Below, one piece after another: positions 8,130 to 15,785 of a stretch of DNA of 23,401 nt. Positions within the stretch are counted from its first letter, which is position 1; each line of letters starts with the position of its first letter. The position numbers were made by a program, and so were the translations under genes. Origin of the DNA: an uncultured Eubacterium sp. (lineage in GTDB: Bacteria > Bacillota > Clostridia > Lachnospirales > Lachnospiraceae); NCBI GenBank assembly GCA_910586445.1, contig CAJUHV010000060.1:1-23401 (forward strand), given 5' to 3'. Under the pieces are notes generated by a model, which saw nothing but the letters and a program-made list of their open reading frames with translations, was not told the origin of the DNA and did not search any database.

Positions 8130-10019
8130 ATGAATAGCGCATTTATACAGTTTTTTATACACATATTAGATACAGGATATCGGGCAGGCATCGCTGTTGT
8201 AGTCATCGCCGCCGCCCGGATTATTTTAAATGCACTCCATGTTCCCAAAAAATATATCTGTCTGTTATGGTTACTTCCATTCCTGCGTCTGGCCCTGCCT
8301 GTCTTCCCACAGAGCGCGTTCAGCCTTCTGCCGGCGCAGACATCGCCTGCTTCAATTAAAATGACAGAGATTTCTCCGCCTGACTTACAGATTATATCTA
8401 AATCTGCCCCAGGTTCATCCGGCCCGCGGGCAGACCACATACTGCCATTATCTCCTGCCGCCTCTTCGCCTGACCCGCTGCAGAGCCTGCTGCCCATCCT
8501 GTCCGTTCTATGGGCTGTGGGCATATGTTTCTTTCTGCTCTATGGAACAGCTTCTGCGGTCTGCCTGCAGAAAAAGCTTTGCATGAGCATACAAAAACAG
8601 GAAAACATTTATCTTGCTGACGGAATACCTGCTGCATTTGTGCTTGGTATATTGAAACCGCGTATTTATCTGCCATCCAATATTTCCAGCGAGTTCAGTG
8701 AATTTGTCATCTGCCATGAAAAAATGCATATAAAGAGGAAAGATCATATTATTAAGATAATCCTGTTTGTACTGACATCCATATATTGGTTTCATCCTCT
8801 CATATGGGCAGCTTATTATTTTGTAAATAAAGATATTGAATTTGCCTGTGACGAGGCAGTGATCCGCTCAAAGTCCGAAGCCTACCGCCAGTCATACGCT
8901 ATGGCCCTGCTGTCTTTGTCTGCCCATGCCGGCAGGACAGCAATAATGCCGCCTGCGTTTTCCAAAGGCAGTCCCAAAAAACGGATACAGCATATTATCG
9001 CTTATAAAAAGCCGCTGCTTATTATTGCAGCTGCGGGCGTCGCGGCCGTCGCATTACTGTCCGTCGGCCTTTTGACAAATCCTGTCGAAAACGATGTGCA
9101 AAAAGCGGATACTAAAACCGCACGGATCGATCCCGTCAGCAGCTTAGACAGCCCAAATGCAGACCATACATCCAAAAACAGCTCAGGCGGCACCGCAGAA
9201 AAAACGGCATGGTTAGAAGTGAAAACGCCTGTGATCAGCTTATCCGAAATAACTGGAGCCGACGGTGTCCAGCTATATTACGTAGATAAAAACAATATTA
9301 TTTTTGGCGGCTGTTTTGGTTTATTTGTATATTCCAAAACCTCACAATCGATTATACGCGCATTGGATTTAAAGCCGATCGGCTGTTCGTATACACAGGG
9401 AGACAACGCCTGCGAGGTAAATGTTTCCAAAGACGGCTCGGCGGTATATCTGCACCCGATGCATTCTGATGAGATGTATGTCTATTCGACAGCTGACAAT
9501 ACACTTCGAAAAGAGCTGTATGACCTTACAGGTACCGCATTGTACCGCGGCATTGCACAAGACAGACGCAGCGGCTTTTACAAGGAATCAGGAAAGAAAG
9601 TTTACTGCATGCTCAGTGAAAGATACACAATAGGCAGTATCTCATGGTCAGAAAATGACAGCATCTACCGCAGATTTTTTGTGCCAGAAGGCTACGAAAA
9701 TGCCGTCTATTTTGAACCGGAGGATCTGCATGACCTTGTAAAAATTGAGATGTTTATTGATGGTAAAATGTGTTCTGTAAATGCCCCCGCTGCGCTTAGT
9801 TATCTTGAAAAAAACTGCGCTTTGGCAGATAAAGCCTCTGCTGCTGCCTGTCCTTTTTATGATCCGATGTACCTGACGCGTGCAGACGGCACAATCGGCA
9901 TCATTTATCCGGCCACAGACACCTGTAATATAATACGCACTGCCAGCGGCTTCTATAAATACAAAGGAACAAGCCAAGATTTCTGGGCATTATTTGGAAA
10001 CTGGCTGGAGCTTCTATAA
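8130..10019 (+). CDS. M56 (BlaR1-type) membrane metallopeptidase with unfamiliar sensor domain, module 1 (629 aa)
   Basis: N-terminal half is a BlaR1/MecR1-type M56 protease: membrane segments near 15-35, 43-60 and 120-142, the AAFVLGILKPRIYLP strand (about 168-182), zinc site HEKMH (196-200) and third-ligand motif DIEFACDE with E237. A membrane segment follows at about 294-314. The extracytoplasmic part (about 335-629) lacks the SxxK/SxN/KTG motifs of a penicillin-binding sensor; it is rich in short beta strands and includes GxAVYLHPM and VYSTADN elements suggestive of a propeller-like fold, which is inference. AGGAGG lies 8 bases before ATG 8130. The extreme C-terminus is altered by a 61-bp tandem duplication that supplies the stop codon. 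Confidence 0.88.
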   Translation: MNSAFIQFFIHILDTGYRAGIAVVVIAAARIILNALHVPKKYICLLWLLPFLRLALPVFPQSAFSLLPAQTSPASIKMTEISPPDLQIISKSAPGSSGPRADHILPLSPAASSPDPLQSLLPILSVLWAVGICFFLLYGTASAVCLQKKLCMSIQKQENIYLADGIPAAFVLGILKPRIYLPSNISSEFSEFVICHEKMHIKRKDHIIKIILFVLTSIYWFHPLIWAAYYFVNKDIEFACDEAVIRSKSEAYRQSYAMALLSLSAHAGRTAIMPPAFSKGSPKKRIQHIIAYKKPLLIIAAAGVAAVALLSVGLLTNPVENDVQKADTKTARIDPVSSLDSPNADHTSKNSSGGTAEKTAWLEVKTPVISLSEITGADGVQLYYVDKNNIIFGGCFGLFVYSKTSQSIIRALDLKPIGCSYTQGDNACEVNVSKDGSAVYLHPMHSDEMYVYSTADNTLRKELYDLTGTALYRGIAQDRRSGFYKESGKKVYCMLSERYTIGSISWSENDSIYRRFFVPEGYENAVYFEPEDLHDLVKIEMFIDGKMCSVNAPAALSYLEKNCALADKASAAACPFYDPMYLTRADGTIGIIYPATDTCNIIRTASGFYKYKGTSQDFWALFGNWLELL

Positions 10020-10071
10020 ATATAAAGAAACAGGCCAAGATTTCTGGGCATTATTTAGAAACTGGCTGGAG
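9950..10071 (+). repeat. 61-bp tandem duplication across the 3' end of the M56 gene
   Basis: Copy 1 is 9950-10010 and copy 2 is 10011-10071; they differ at only 4 of 61 positions. Because 61 is not a multiple of three, the second copy is read out of frame and the TAA at 10017-10019 ends the protein. Without the second copy the frame would continue to a TAA near 10194. Confidence 0.95.
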
Positions 10072-10179
10072 GGGCTGTCGCAGCAGAGACTGCATATTCA
10101 AGATATAGATTTCATTCCAAATCGGATTCCGCTAGATCTTGTAAATACTTTTCTTCATAGTCTTAGTGCGACAGCCCCC
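10070..10179. mobile_element. Small inverted-repeat element (MITE-like)
   Basis: GGGGCTGTCGCA (10071-10082) and TGCGACAGCCCC (10167-10178) are perfect 12-bp terminal inverted repeats about 110 bp apart, extended outward by A/T and G/C-rich bases with one bulge. The GGGGCTGT(C/T)GCA end resembles termini of IS1182-type insertion sequences as I remember them. There is no transposase, so it would be a non-autonomous element; a clear target duplication is not visible. A long-armed terminator between the convergent genes is the alternative. Confidence 0.5.
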
Positions 10180-10201
10180 TCTAAATCAATTTAAAAGTTT
10201 T

Positions 10202-11662
10202 TCAATAACCTGCTGCCCTGTCAATTACAGTTCCATCCACTGCGTGAATCGTTAAAAAGCTCTTTGCTGTGTCTTTGACCCGCGTTGTGTGAACCCCATC
10301 ATAAGATAGATCATATTCTCCAAAAAAATCCCATACCGGAATCAGCACATCCTGATTCTGCTCCGGCTGCGGACTGCATATCCGCATATAACCGAGCTTG
10401 ATCTTTTTCGTATAATAGGTACCTGTCCGCACCGGAACACCCACGTCTTTTCCCGATCCCCGTTCATCTTGAAACAATCCTGTGTTTCGCACTGCCATCA
10501 TTTTTTCATACACTGCCATAATGTCGGCAAATGGGAGCAGCTCCAGGTTTTCTGTCTTTATTTCCCCTGTTTCATATAGATTGGACAGGGAAATTTCGTC
10601 AATGCCGTCTTTCGTAACATATACATCGAATGTCTCCGGCCTGCCGCCAGACTCCATAGTATAAGTGACCGGCATTTCGTTTATATTTCTTGTATAATGA
10701 AATACATATCCGGCATTTATCATATTCTCCTTCTGAGGCGCACCCTGATACTTCCGATCTAATTCAATGACATATTCACAGACGGACGCCTGCATGCCCG
10801 GCAGATCTAATTTTGCAGCCATTTCATCTGCTATGTTCTGTGCCTCTTTTTTAGATATACCGATCATTTCCCTGAGTGCTTTTTTCTCCGGCACCCATTC
10901 ATACAGTGATTTCATCGAGTCATATTCAAACCAGCCATACGGATTCACATCGTCCAGCTGATCAAAGCTGCTGACTCTTTTGATCCAGACACTCATAGGC
11001 ATACGGTCTCTTTTTTCCAGATCATACCGAAAATATGCCCCATTATCCGATAAGGCAGCACCATATACTTTGTTTGTCACGCCGCGTGTTTTATCCCATG
11101 CATCGATCTGCTCCTGTTCAAATATATACGGTTTTTCCAGTTTCTGAAGTGTTTTATCCTGTATATATGCTTTCGCATCATACACATCCGCCTCTCCAAA
11201 AAAAGCTTCTGTAATTTTGTCAATATCCGGCTGCTCAAAAGAATGCGGCCTGACGGCGACTGATGATACTTTGTTTACATCCGGCACCTCAACTACAGCA
11301 TCCGTAAGGATTTTCAGCCTTCCATTTAGGTCTTCCGCCTTACTCCGATACCTCGATGGGGCCTGTAAAACGGAACGAATCGTACCACCATCCGCTGCAC
11401 CGTTCGTATTCACACTCTGCCCCTGTACAGGCTGCCCATTTTCTCCTGCCTGATTTTGCTCTGGCTGCTTATTCTCTCCTGTCTTCTCCCTTAATGCCGC
11501 CGTTTTTTCTGTTTCATTGTCTGATAAAATTGTTTCCCGGCTGCTGACTGCTGCCTCGCTTTTTAGTCTCACAATGGGACTTTCCGGCGTACCTGCCGTT
11601 TTCAAAAGCAGTCCCGCGCCCAGCAGAATGCCTGCCGACCAGATCATTTGTTTACGTTTCAT
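10202..11662 (-). CDS. Secreted or membrane-anchored protein of unknown function, two-component target (486 aa)
   Basis: Starts with a basic N-terminus and a hydrophobic stretch (about 7-20, MIWSAGILLGAGLLL), a signal peptide or anchor without a lipobox cysteine. Residues 25-105 are a Glu/Gln/Asn-rich linker; the folded part (about 110-486) is mixed alpha/beta. It resembles the uncharacterised DUF6034-type extracellular proteins of Clostridia, but that is pattern memory only. The start is secure: AGGAGG 9 bases before ATG 11662. It is the third gene after the response regulator and kinase and carries its own promoter with the same 11-bp-spaced direct repeat as the regulator gene, so it is probably a direct target of that system, perhaps an envelope stress or signal-modulating protein. 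Confidence 0.75.
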   Translation of the reverse strand: MKRKQMIWSAGILLGAGLLLKTAGTPESPIVRLKSEAAVSSRETILSDNETEKTAALREKTGENKQPEQNQAGENGQPVQGQSVNTNGAADGGTIRSVLQAPSRYRSKAEDLNGRLKILTDAVVEVPDVNKVSSVAVRPHSFEQPDIDKITEAFFGEADVYDAKAYIQDKTLQKLEKPYIFEQEQIDAWDKTRGVTNKVYGAALSDNGAYFRYDLEKRDRMPMSVWIKRVSSFDQLDDVNPYGWFEYDSMKSLYEWVPEKKALREMIGISKKEAQNIADEMAAKLDLPGMQASVCEYVIELDRKYQGAPQKENMINAGYVFHYTRNINEMPVTYTMESGGRPETFDVYVTKDGIDEISLSNLYETGEIKTENLELLPFADIMAVYEKMMAVRNTGLFQDERGSGKDVGVPVRTGTYYTKKIKLGYMRICSPQPEQNQDVLIPVWDFFGEYDLSYDGVHTTRVKDTAKSFLTIHAVDGTVIDRAAGY

Positions 11663-11710
11663 TTGTGTGTCCTCCTATCGATATTTTTGTTACACCGATA
11701 TCATAAACCG

Positions 11711-11754
11711 ATTCTATACACCAAATCCCTTCCGACCTGTAACCATATTGTAAA
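11711..11754 (-). promoter_or_regulatory. Promoter with OmpR-type direct repeat before the secreted-protein gene
   Basis: On the minus strand TTTACA-ATATG-GTTACA (11754-11738) is a direct repeat with 11-bp period, the spacing used by OmpR/PhoB-family regulators. A -10-like TATAGAAT (11718-11711) follows 19 bases later, so the repeat takes the place of a -35 as in activator-dependent promoters. The same arrangement precedes the response regulator gene. Confidence 0.7.
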
Positions 11755-11830
11755 CATCCATATTGCCCAGGCAGAAATTGAGGTTTATCACTTCCTGATT
11801 TTGCTATGCTTTACATATACCCTCTGTATT

Positions 11831-13315
11831 TCACCATAACACAGCCGCCGTCGTGCCTTCCCCTTCTATGCTTTCAATCCGCAGGACACCGTCGTGCAGC
11901 TCGGCAATCCGGCTGCACAAAGCCAGGCCAAGCCCCGCTCCTCCATTACCCGCACGTGATGGATCGATTCTGTAAAATGCTTCTGTTACCCGGCACAATT
12001 CCTCCTGCGGAATGCCTGACCCAAAATCCTGCACATATATGCCTGTCTCCTCTGCCGACACAATAACAGCTGTCTCCTCACCAGACGCCTTACAGGCATT
12101 ATCCACCAGATTAATCAGCAGGCTCAGCATCAGATCCTTATCCATATCCTTTTTCAGGTTATATGGCACGCACTTTATTTCCAAATGCAGTTTCTTTTCT
12201 TTCAGCCGGAATGCTGCGGATGCTTTCAGCTGATTAAGCAGCCCCCTCACTTCTGTTTCTTTTTTGATAATAAAACCTTTACGCTGGGACAAGCCGGCCA
12301 GCTCTAGCATTTTTTCAGACAATCTTGAAAGCCGCCTTGCTTCTTCCAAAATATAGTTAAGCGCCTTTGTACGGCCTGCCTCCTTTAAAGATACCGTAAG
12401 CAGCAGATCCGCGTTCCCGATTATAGCAGTAAGCGGTGTTTTCAGCTCGTGCGCAAGACTGCCCAGCAGCTGCTGCTGATTTTCATTTGTCTCTGAAAGT
12501 ATATTCATATGTTCCTGCACCTTGTGTGCCATTTTATTAAAACTATCTGTCACCTGCGCGATTTCATCCTGCTCTTTTCCTGTCCTGTTTCCGTATTCCA
12601 TAACTCTGGCGCTGTAATCTCCGCCGGAAATACGCACTGCTGCCTGCTTTAGGGCCGCAAGCGGCTGTATGGACTGATAAATACCCCGGTAAAGCACGAT
12701 TCCGGCAATCGCAGTCATACAAAAAGCAATCCCCAGTCCATGGCAGAACAGCTTTCTTGTCCGCTGATAGAGGTCTGTAATATCCTGATATACGACATAG
12801 CTGTATTCATCCTCCCCAAATCCTGCGTCTGCCTGATAAAATATAAGCAGCCTTTTTCCTTCTGCCTGCTGAAGCAGGCTTTCATACAAAATATGTTTTT
12901 TTGTATTTTCATTTATATTTTCATTTGTATTTTTATTTGTATTTTTATTTGTATTTATTTCTTTCTTTTTTTCTGCCAGACATTTTTTATCCAGCGCTTC
13001 TTTGTCAAAATAATAGGGCGAATTGTTATACACTTCTTTTCCGCTTCGCCATAAAACTCCTCGGTCTCCAAATGCATTGCGAAATTCATACACTACTAAC
13101 GCATTTTTTACGGTTCCCGCAGCCGAAATCATTTCCTCTCTCTGTATTTTTTCATGTATTGCATTCATATTGTTCCTGATTTCGCCTTCTTCATATCTGC
13201 AGATATCCAACCTGCTGTATCTGTGCACTTCCCATAGCAATAAAACGAGCATTCCGAATGCAAGCACCATCATGCCGATTAATACCTGCAGGTAAATCTT
13301 TCGAAATAATCTCAT
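11831..13315 (-). CDS. Sensor histidine kinase, HAMP class (494 aa)
   Basis: Membrane segments at about 10-28 and 191-209 enclose an extracytoplasmic sensor domain (about 30-190). HAMP about 210-265, then H box LGSLAHELKTPLTAIIGN with phosphoacceptor H289, N box N402-LVD-N406, G1 box QDFGSGIP (D430, G432, G434) and G2 box GAGLGLAL (459-466). It therefore autophosphorylates and passes phosphate to the regulator encoded 41 bp upstream. GGGAGGTG lies about 10 bases before ATG 13315. The sensor domain contains an Asn/Thr/Lys-rich tract (about 119-138) from a 12-bp tandem repeat. No terminator is seen between it and the secreted-protein gene, so partial cotranscription is likely. Confidence 0.95.
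   Translation of the reverse strand: MRLFRKIYLQVLIGMMVLAFGMLVLLLWEVHRYSRLDICRYEEGEIRNNMNAIHEKIQREEMISAAGTVKNALVVYEFRNAFGDRGVLWRSGKEVYNNSPYYFDKEALDKKCLAEKKKEINTNKNTNKNTNENINENTKKHILYESLLQQAEGKRLLIFYQADAGFGEDEYSYVVYQDITDLYQRTRKLFCHGLGIAFCMTAIAGIVLYRGIYQSIQPLAALKQAAVRISGGDYSARVMEYGNRTGKEQDEIAQVTDSFNKMAHKVQEHMNILSETNENQQQLLGSLAHELKTPLTAIIGNADLLLTVSLKEAGRTKALNYILEEARRLSRLSEKMLELAGLSQRKGFIIKKETEVRGLLNQLKASAAFRLKEKKLHLEIKCVPYNLKKDMDKDLMLSLLINLVDNACKASGEETAVIVSAEETGIYVQDFGSGIPQEELCRVTEAFYRIDPSRAGNGGAGLGLALCSRIAELHDGVLRIESIEGEGTTAAVLW
12902..12961 (-). repeat. 12-bp in-frame tandem repeat in the kinase sensor domain
   Basis: Five consecutive 12-bp units (plus-strand TGTATTTTTATT and close variants) encode NTNKNTNKNTNENINENT. 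Two central units are identical. Each unit adds four residues without a frameshift. Confidence 0.9.
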
Positions 13316-13356
13316 TGAACCTGCACCTCCCGTCCCTTACTATTTGCTGATTTTCC

Positions 13357-14022
13357 TTAGTCCTCTGCTTCCAGGCGATACCCTATCCGCGGAATCGTTT
13401 TGATCACATCCCAAAATTCCAATTTTTTGCGTATCCTCCCAATATGTGCATCCACAGTCCTTGTCTCTCCCTCAAACTCCATGCCCCACAGCGCTCCCAG
13501 CAGCTGCTTTCTGGTCAGCGCTTTATTTTTATTGCGTATCAGCACCATCAGACAGTCAAATTCCAGCGGTTTTAAATAAACCTCCCGGCCCGCCTTCGTA
13601 ACCAGCCTTTTTTCCGGCTCTATCACAACATCTTTGATACAGATCACTGTCTCATGCATTTGACGTCGCTTTAATATATTTTCAATACGCAGAATCAGCT
13701 CGATCATCTCAAACGGCTTTACCATATAGTCTTGTGCCCCTCCTGCCAGCCCCTTCACCTTGCTTGGCAAATCTCCCCTTGCGGTAAGAAATATAACCGG
13801 CACATCATAATTTTGCAGCTCGAAAAGAAGCGCAAATCCATCTTTCCCAGGCAGCATAATATCCACAACCGCACATCCATAATCATGATTTTTTACAAGG
13901 GCCTCGCTTGCCAGTGCTCCGTCTAAAAAAGCCTCCGTTTCATACCCAGTTGCCTCTAATCCCATACAGATCATGTCATTGATCGCAGCCTCATCCTCTA
14001 TCACTAAAATTTTTGCTTTCAT
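13357..14022 (-). CDS. OmpR/PhoB-family response regulator (221 aa)
   Basis: Receiver domain 1-120: acidic pocket E9-D10-E11, phosphoacceptor D54 in AVVDIMLPGKDGF, switch T80 (FLTARGD) and K102 (YMVKPF). Winged-helix DNA-binding domain about 125-221 with LKPLEFDCLMVLIRN, the RTVDAHIGRIRKKL recognition helix (about 188-201) and the wing IPRIGYRLE. Length is normal. GGAGG is 8 bases before ATG 14022. It is the first gene of the three-gene two-component group and its own promoter carries an 11-bp-spaced direct repeat, so positive autoregulation is probable. It binds DNA as a dimer once phosphorylated by the kinase next to it. Confidence 0.96.
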   Translation of the reverse strand: MKAKILVIEDEAAINDMICMGLEATGYETEAFLDGALASEALVKNHDYGCAVVDIMLPGKDGFALLFELQNYDVPVIFLTARGDLPSKVKGLAGGAQDYMVKPFEMIELILRIENILKRRQMHETVICIKDVVIEPEKRLVTKAGREVYLKPLEFDCLMVLIRNKNKALTRKQLLGALWGMEFEGETRTVDAHIGRIRKKLEFWDVIKTIPRIGYRLEAED

Positions 14023-14035
14023 CCGTGCATTCCTC

Positions 14036-14086
14036 CATAACCATTATGACATACTCAGCCATATATTAATGTAACCAATTTGTAAC
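14036..14086 (-). promoter_or_regulatory. Autoregulatory promoter of the response regulator
   Basis: On the minus strand GTTACA-AATTG-GTTACA (14086-14070) is a direct repeat with exact 11-bp period and the same half-site as at 11738-11754. A CATAAT -10-like box follows about 21 bases after it and about 25 bases before the start codon. Confidence 0.7.
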
Positions 14087-14135
14087 AATTACAGGCTGCG
14101 TGGCAGCTTCAGTCCCGCTAAAGCCTTATATAACA

Positions 14136-14202
14136 AAAGCTCTGCATACGAACCGTCTTCCCATACCATACGGTATGTACAACAGTTCATATGCAGAGCT
14201 TT
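14136..14202. terminator. Long hairpin at the end of the restriction operon
   Basis: AAAGCTCTGCATA-GAAC (14136-14153) pairs with 14185-14202 over 18 bp with one mismatch; the loop holds a second hairpin CATACC-ATAC-GGTATG (14162-14177 region). It stands between the restriction operon and the two-component operon. The minus-strand continuation CTTTTGTTATAT gives a moderate U-rich tail, so it most likely terminates the restriction operon before it reads into the regulator gene. Confidence 0.65.
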
Positions 14203-14250
14203 CAATTATTTAAAAAATCTCCAGAACACCAAAACACACTCTTAGAGTAC

Positions 14251-15735
14251 TCAATCATGCTCCAGCAGCAGCGACAGCTCTATATGCGTGCCCGCCAGAT
14301 AATGCTGAAACAAGATCCCTGCCGGCACAAGGCAGACCTGTATATCCCCCAACCCTAATCTTTTCATCATCGATAAGCTTACGGTGCCCTGTCTTTTGAT
14401 CTGACCCTGTTCGGCCGGCATTACAAAACAGTTTTGTAACGCCCCTATGCCGTGTGCTTCAACAAAGGGCCGGTAAGCCAGTTCATACAAATACTGCTTG
14501 GTCACATCACCTACACCGGGGCAGCCGCTTAGATCCTGCCCTTCCACAGCTGGAATCACATAATATTTCGCATCCAGAATTACAAAACAGTCCGTTCCAT
14601 CCAGCTGGACCACTGCCGCAAAATCCGGACGCAGCGTATCCTCTGCATAGGTTCCAGTCCCATCCAACTGCCAGAAAGGCTTTTCGATCAAAGCCAGCAG
14701 GTTCTTTTTTCCACGAAAGCTCTCAGCCAGAGGAACCGGGAGCTTCAATCGGCCAAGCGGCAGCAGCAGCTGGCTGTCAAATACGTCTGCACATACTTTT
14801 TCCCACACCATATGAAATGCATTCGTCCCGTACATGCTCAGTCCATGCTCATCGTCCAGCAATTTCTGTTCCTGCGCAATATAAGCATACATCGTCTTGA
14901 GCAGCAGCTGCCTGTGTGTCTGAAACTGCACGCCCAGCTCTGCCATAATCCGCTCCAGTATATATTCTTTTTCCCCAAAATCATCGCGCTGCGCGTCAGA
15001 CAGCCTCACCGGGTCAAGATCAAACAGCTCCTCAAGCTGAGCCGCATGCAGCTGCATAGAGCATTCCGTCAAAATAAATTCATGCAGACGCTTAAAATAG
15101 TCCAGGTCATCATAATCGGTATGCCTCGTATAGATCTCTGCATAATAGGGACGATTTTTTCGAATCAGAGGCATGCATTCGCTGATCGTCTTCTCCCAGA
15201 CGATCTCCCCGTCTCCGTTTACTTCCACCGTATCTTCGCTGTTTACATACACACCATATTCATAATAATCATGCAGCAGATATAAAATCACTGACAGCAG
15301 ATGAAAGCTGTTCTGCCCGCCTTCCCCATAATAGAAATCCACTGTCTGCTCTTTTGATCCGGCATACCGCTCCAGCACCTTTAATACCTGACGCATTTCT
15401 GCCAGCGGCTCTGGCGCAGACCGCAGGTATTTGGGATATATTTTTAAAACGCGGCTGCCGATTGTTATGACTCCGACATAGACAAACACATAGCAGCCTG
15501 CCTCATGTTCTTGCGCATCCTCTATTACAGCATCCTCTATTACAATAAGATCTTCTTCTGCCAAATCGGAAAGCTCTTTCTGCCTAGCGCTATATTTGAC
15601 ACATTTTAAAACCCCGTATGCTTTTAGTTTTTTTAAAAACTGTATGATCTGCTGGTCATTGCATAAAAACATCTGCTGCAGCTGCTTCTTTGTATAGCGC
15701 TTCTGCTCTCTGACAAAACGCGAAATGATCTGCAT
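14251..15735 (-). CDS. LlaJI-type restriction endonuclease subunit R2, McrC-like PD-(D/E)XK nuclease
   Basis: 494 aa from ATG 15735. Looks like the LlaJI/McrC family: N-terminal winged-helix-like part (about 15-50), beta-rich middle (RVLKIYPKYLR, about 95-105), helical linker, and a C-terminal nuclease core with RPDF (D371), then ILDAKYY (D388, K390) and a downstream Q in KQYLYELAY (about 414). These form an intact PD-(D/E)XK site. In LlaJI-type enzymes this subunit cuts DNA together with the AAA+ subunit R1 encoded 50 bp upstream. I prefer ATG 15735, with AAAGG about 10 bases before it, over an in-frame TTG at 15780 that would add 15 residues. It is the last gene of the operon and is followed by the hairpin at 14136-14202. 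Confidence 0.88.
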   Translation of the reverse strand: MQIISRFVREQKRYTKKQLQQMFLCNDQQIIQFLKKLKAYGVLKCVKYSARQKELSDLAEEDLIVIEDAVIEDAQEHEAGCYVFVYVGVITIGSRVLKIYPKYLRSAPEPLAEMRQVLKVLERYAGSKEQTVDFYYGEGGQNSFHLLSVILYLLHDYYEYGVYVNSEDTVEVNGDGEIVWEKTISECMPLIRKNRPYYAEIYTRHTDYDDLDYFKRLHEFILTECSMQLHAAQLEELFDLDPVRLSDAQRDDFGEKEYILERIMAELGVQFQTHRQLLLKTMYAYIAQEQKLLDDEHGLSMYGTNAFHMVWEKVCADVFDSQLLLPLGRLKLPVPLAESFRGKKNLLALIEKPFWQLDGTGTYAEDTLRPDFAAVVQLDGTDCFVILDAKYYVIPAVEGQDLSGCPGVGDVTKQYLYELAYRPFVEAHGIGALQNCFVMPAEQGQIKRQGTVSLSMMKRLGLGDIQVCLVPAGILFQHYLAGTHIELSLLLEHD

Positions 15736-15785
15736 GCTGTTCTGCCTTTCTAAATAAATATAAGATATATGTCCAGACAAAGATC

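Noticed and set aside
7715..10019. Beta-lactam resistance locus (blaI-blaR1)
   Set aside because: The protease core fits, but the outer domain lacks penicillin-binding motifs and no beta-lactamase or PBP2a gene is present.
9994..10194. Separate small gene of 66 codons after the M56 gene
   Set aside because: It is the shifted second copy of the 61-bp duplication plus the inverted-repeat element, with no ribosome site.
15736..15780. TTG start that would lengthen R2 by 15 residues
   Set aside because: No ribosome binding site fits it, whereas ATG 15735 has one at suitable spacing.
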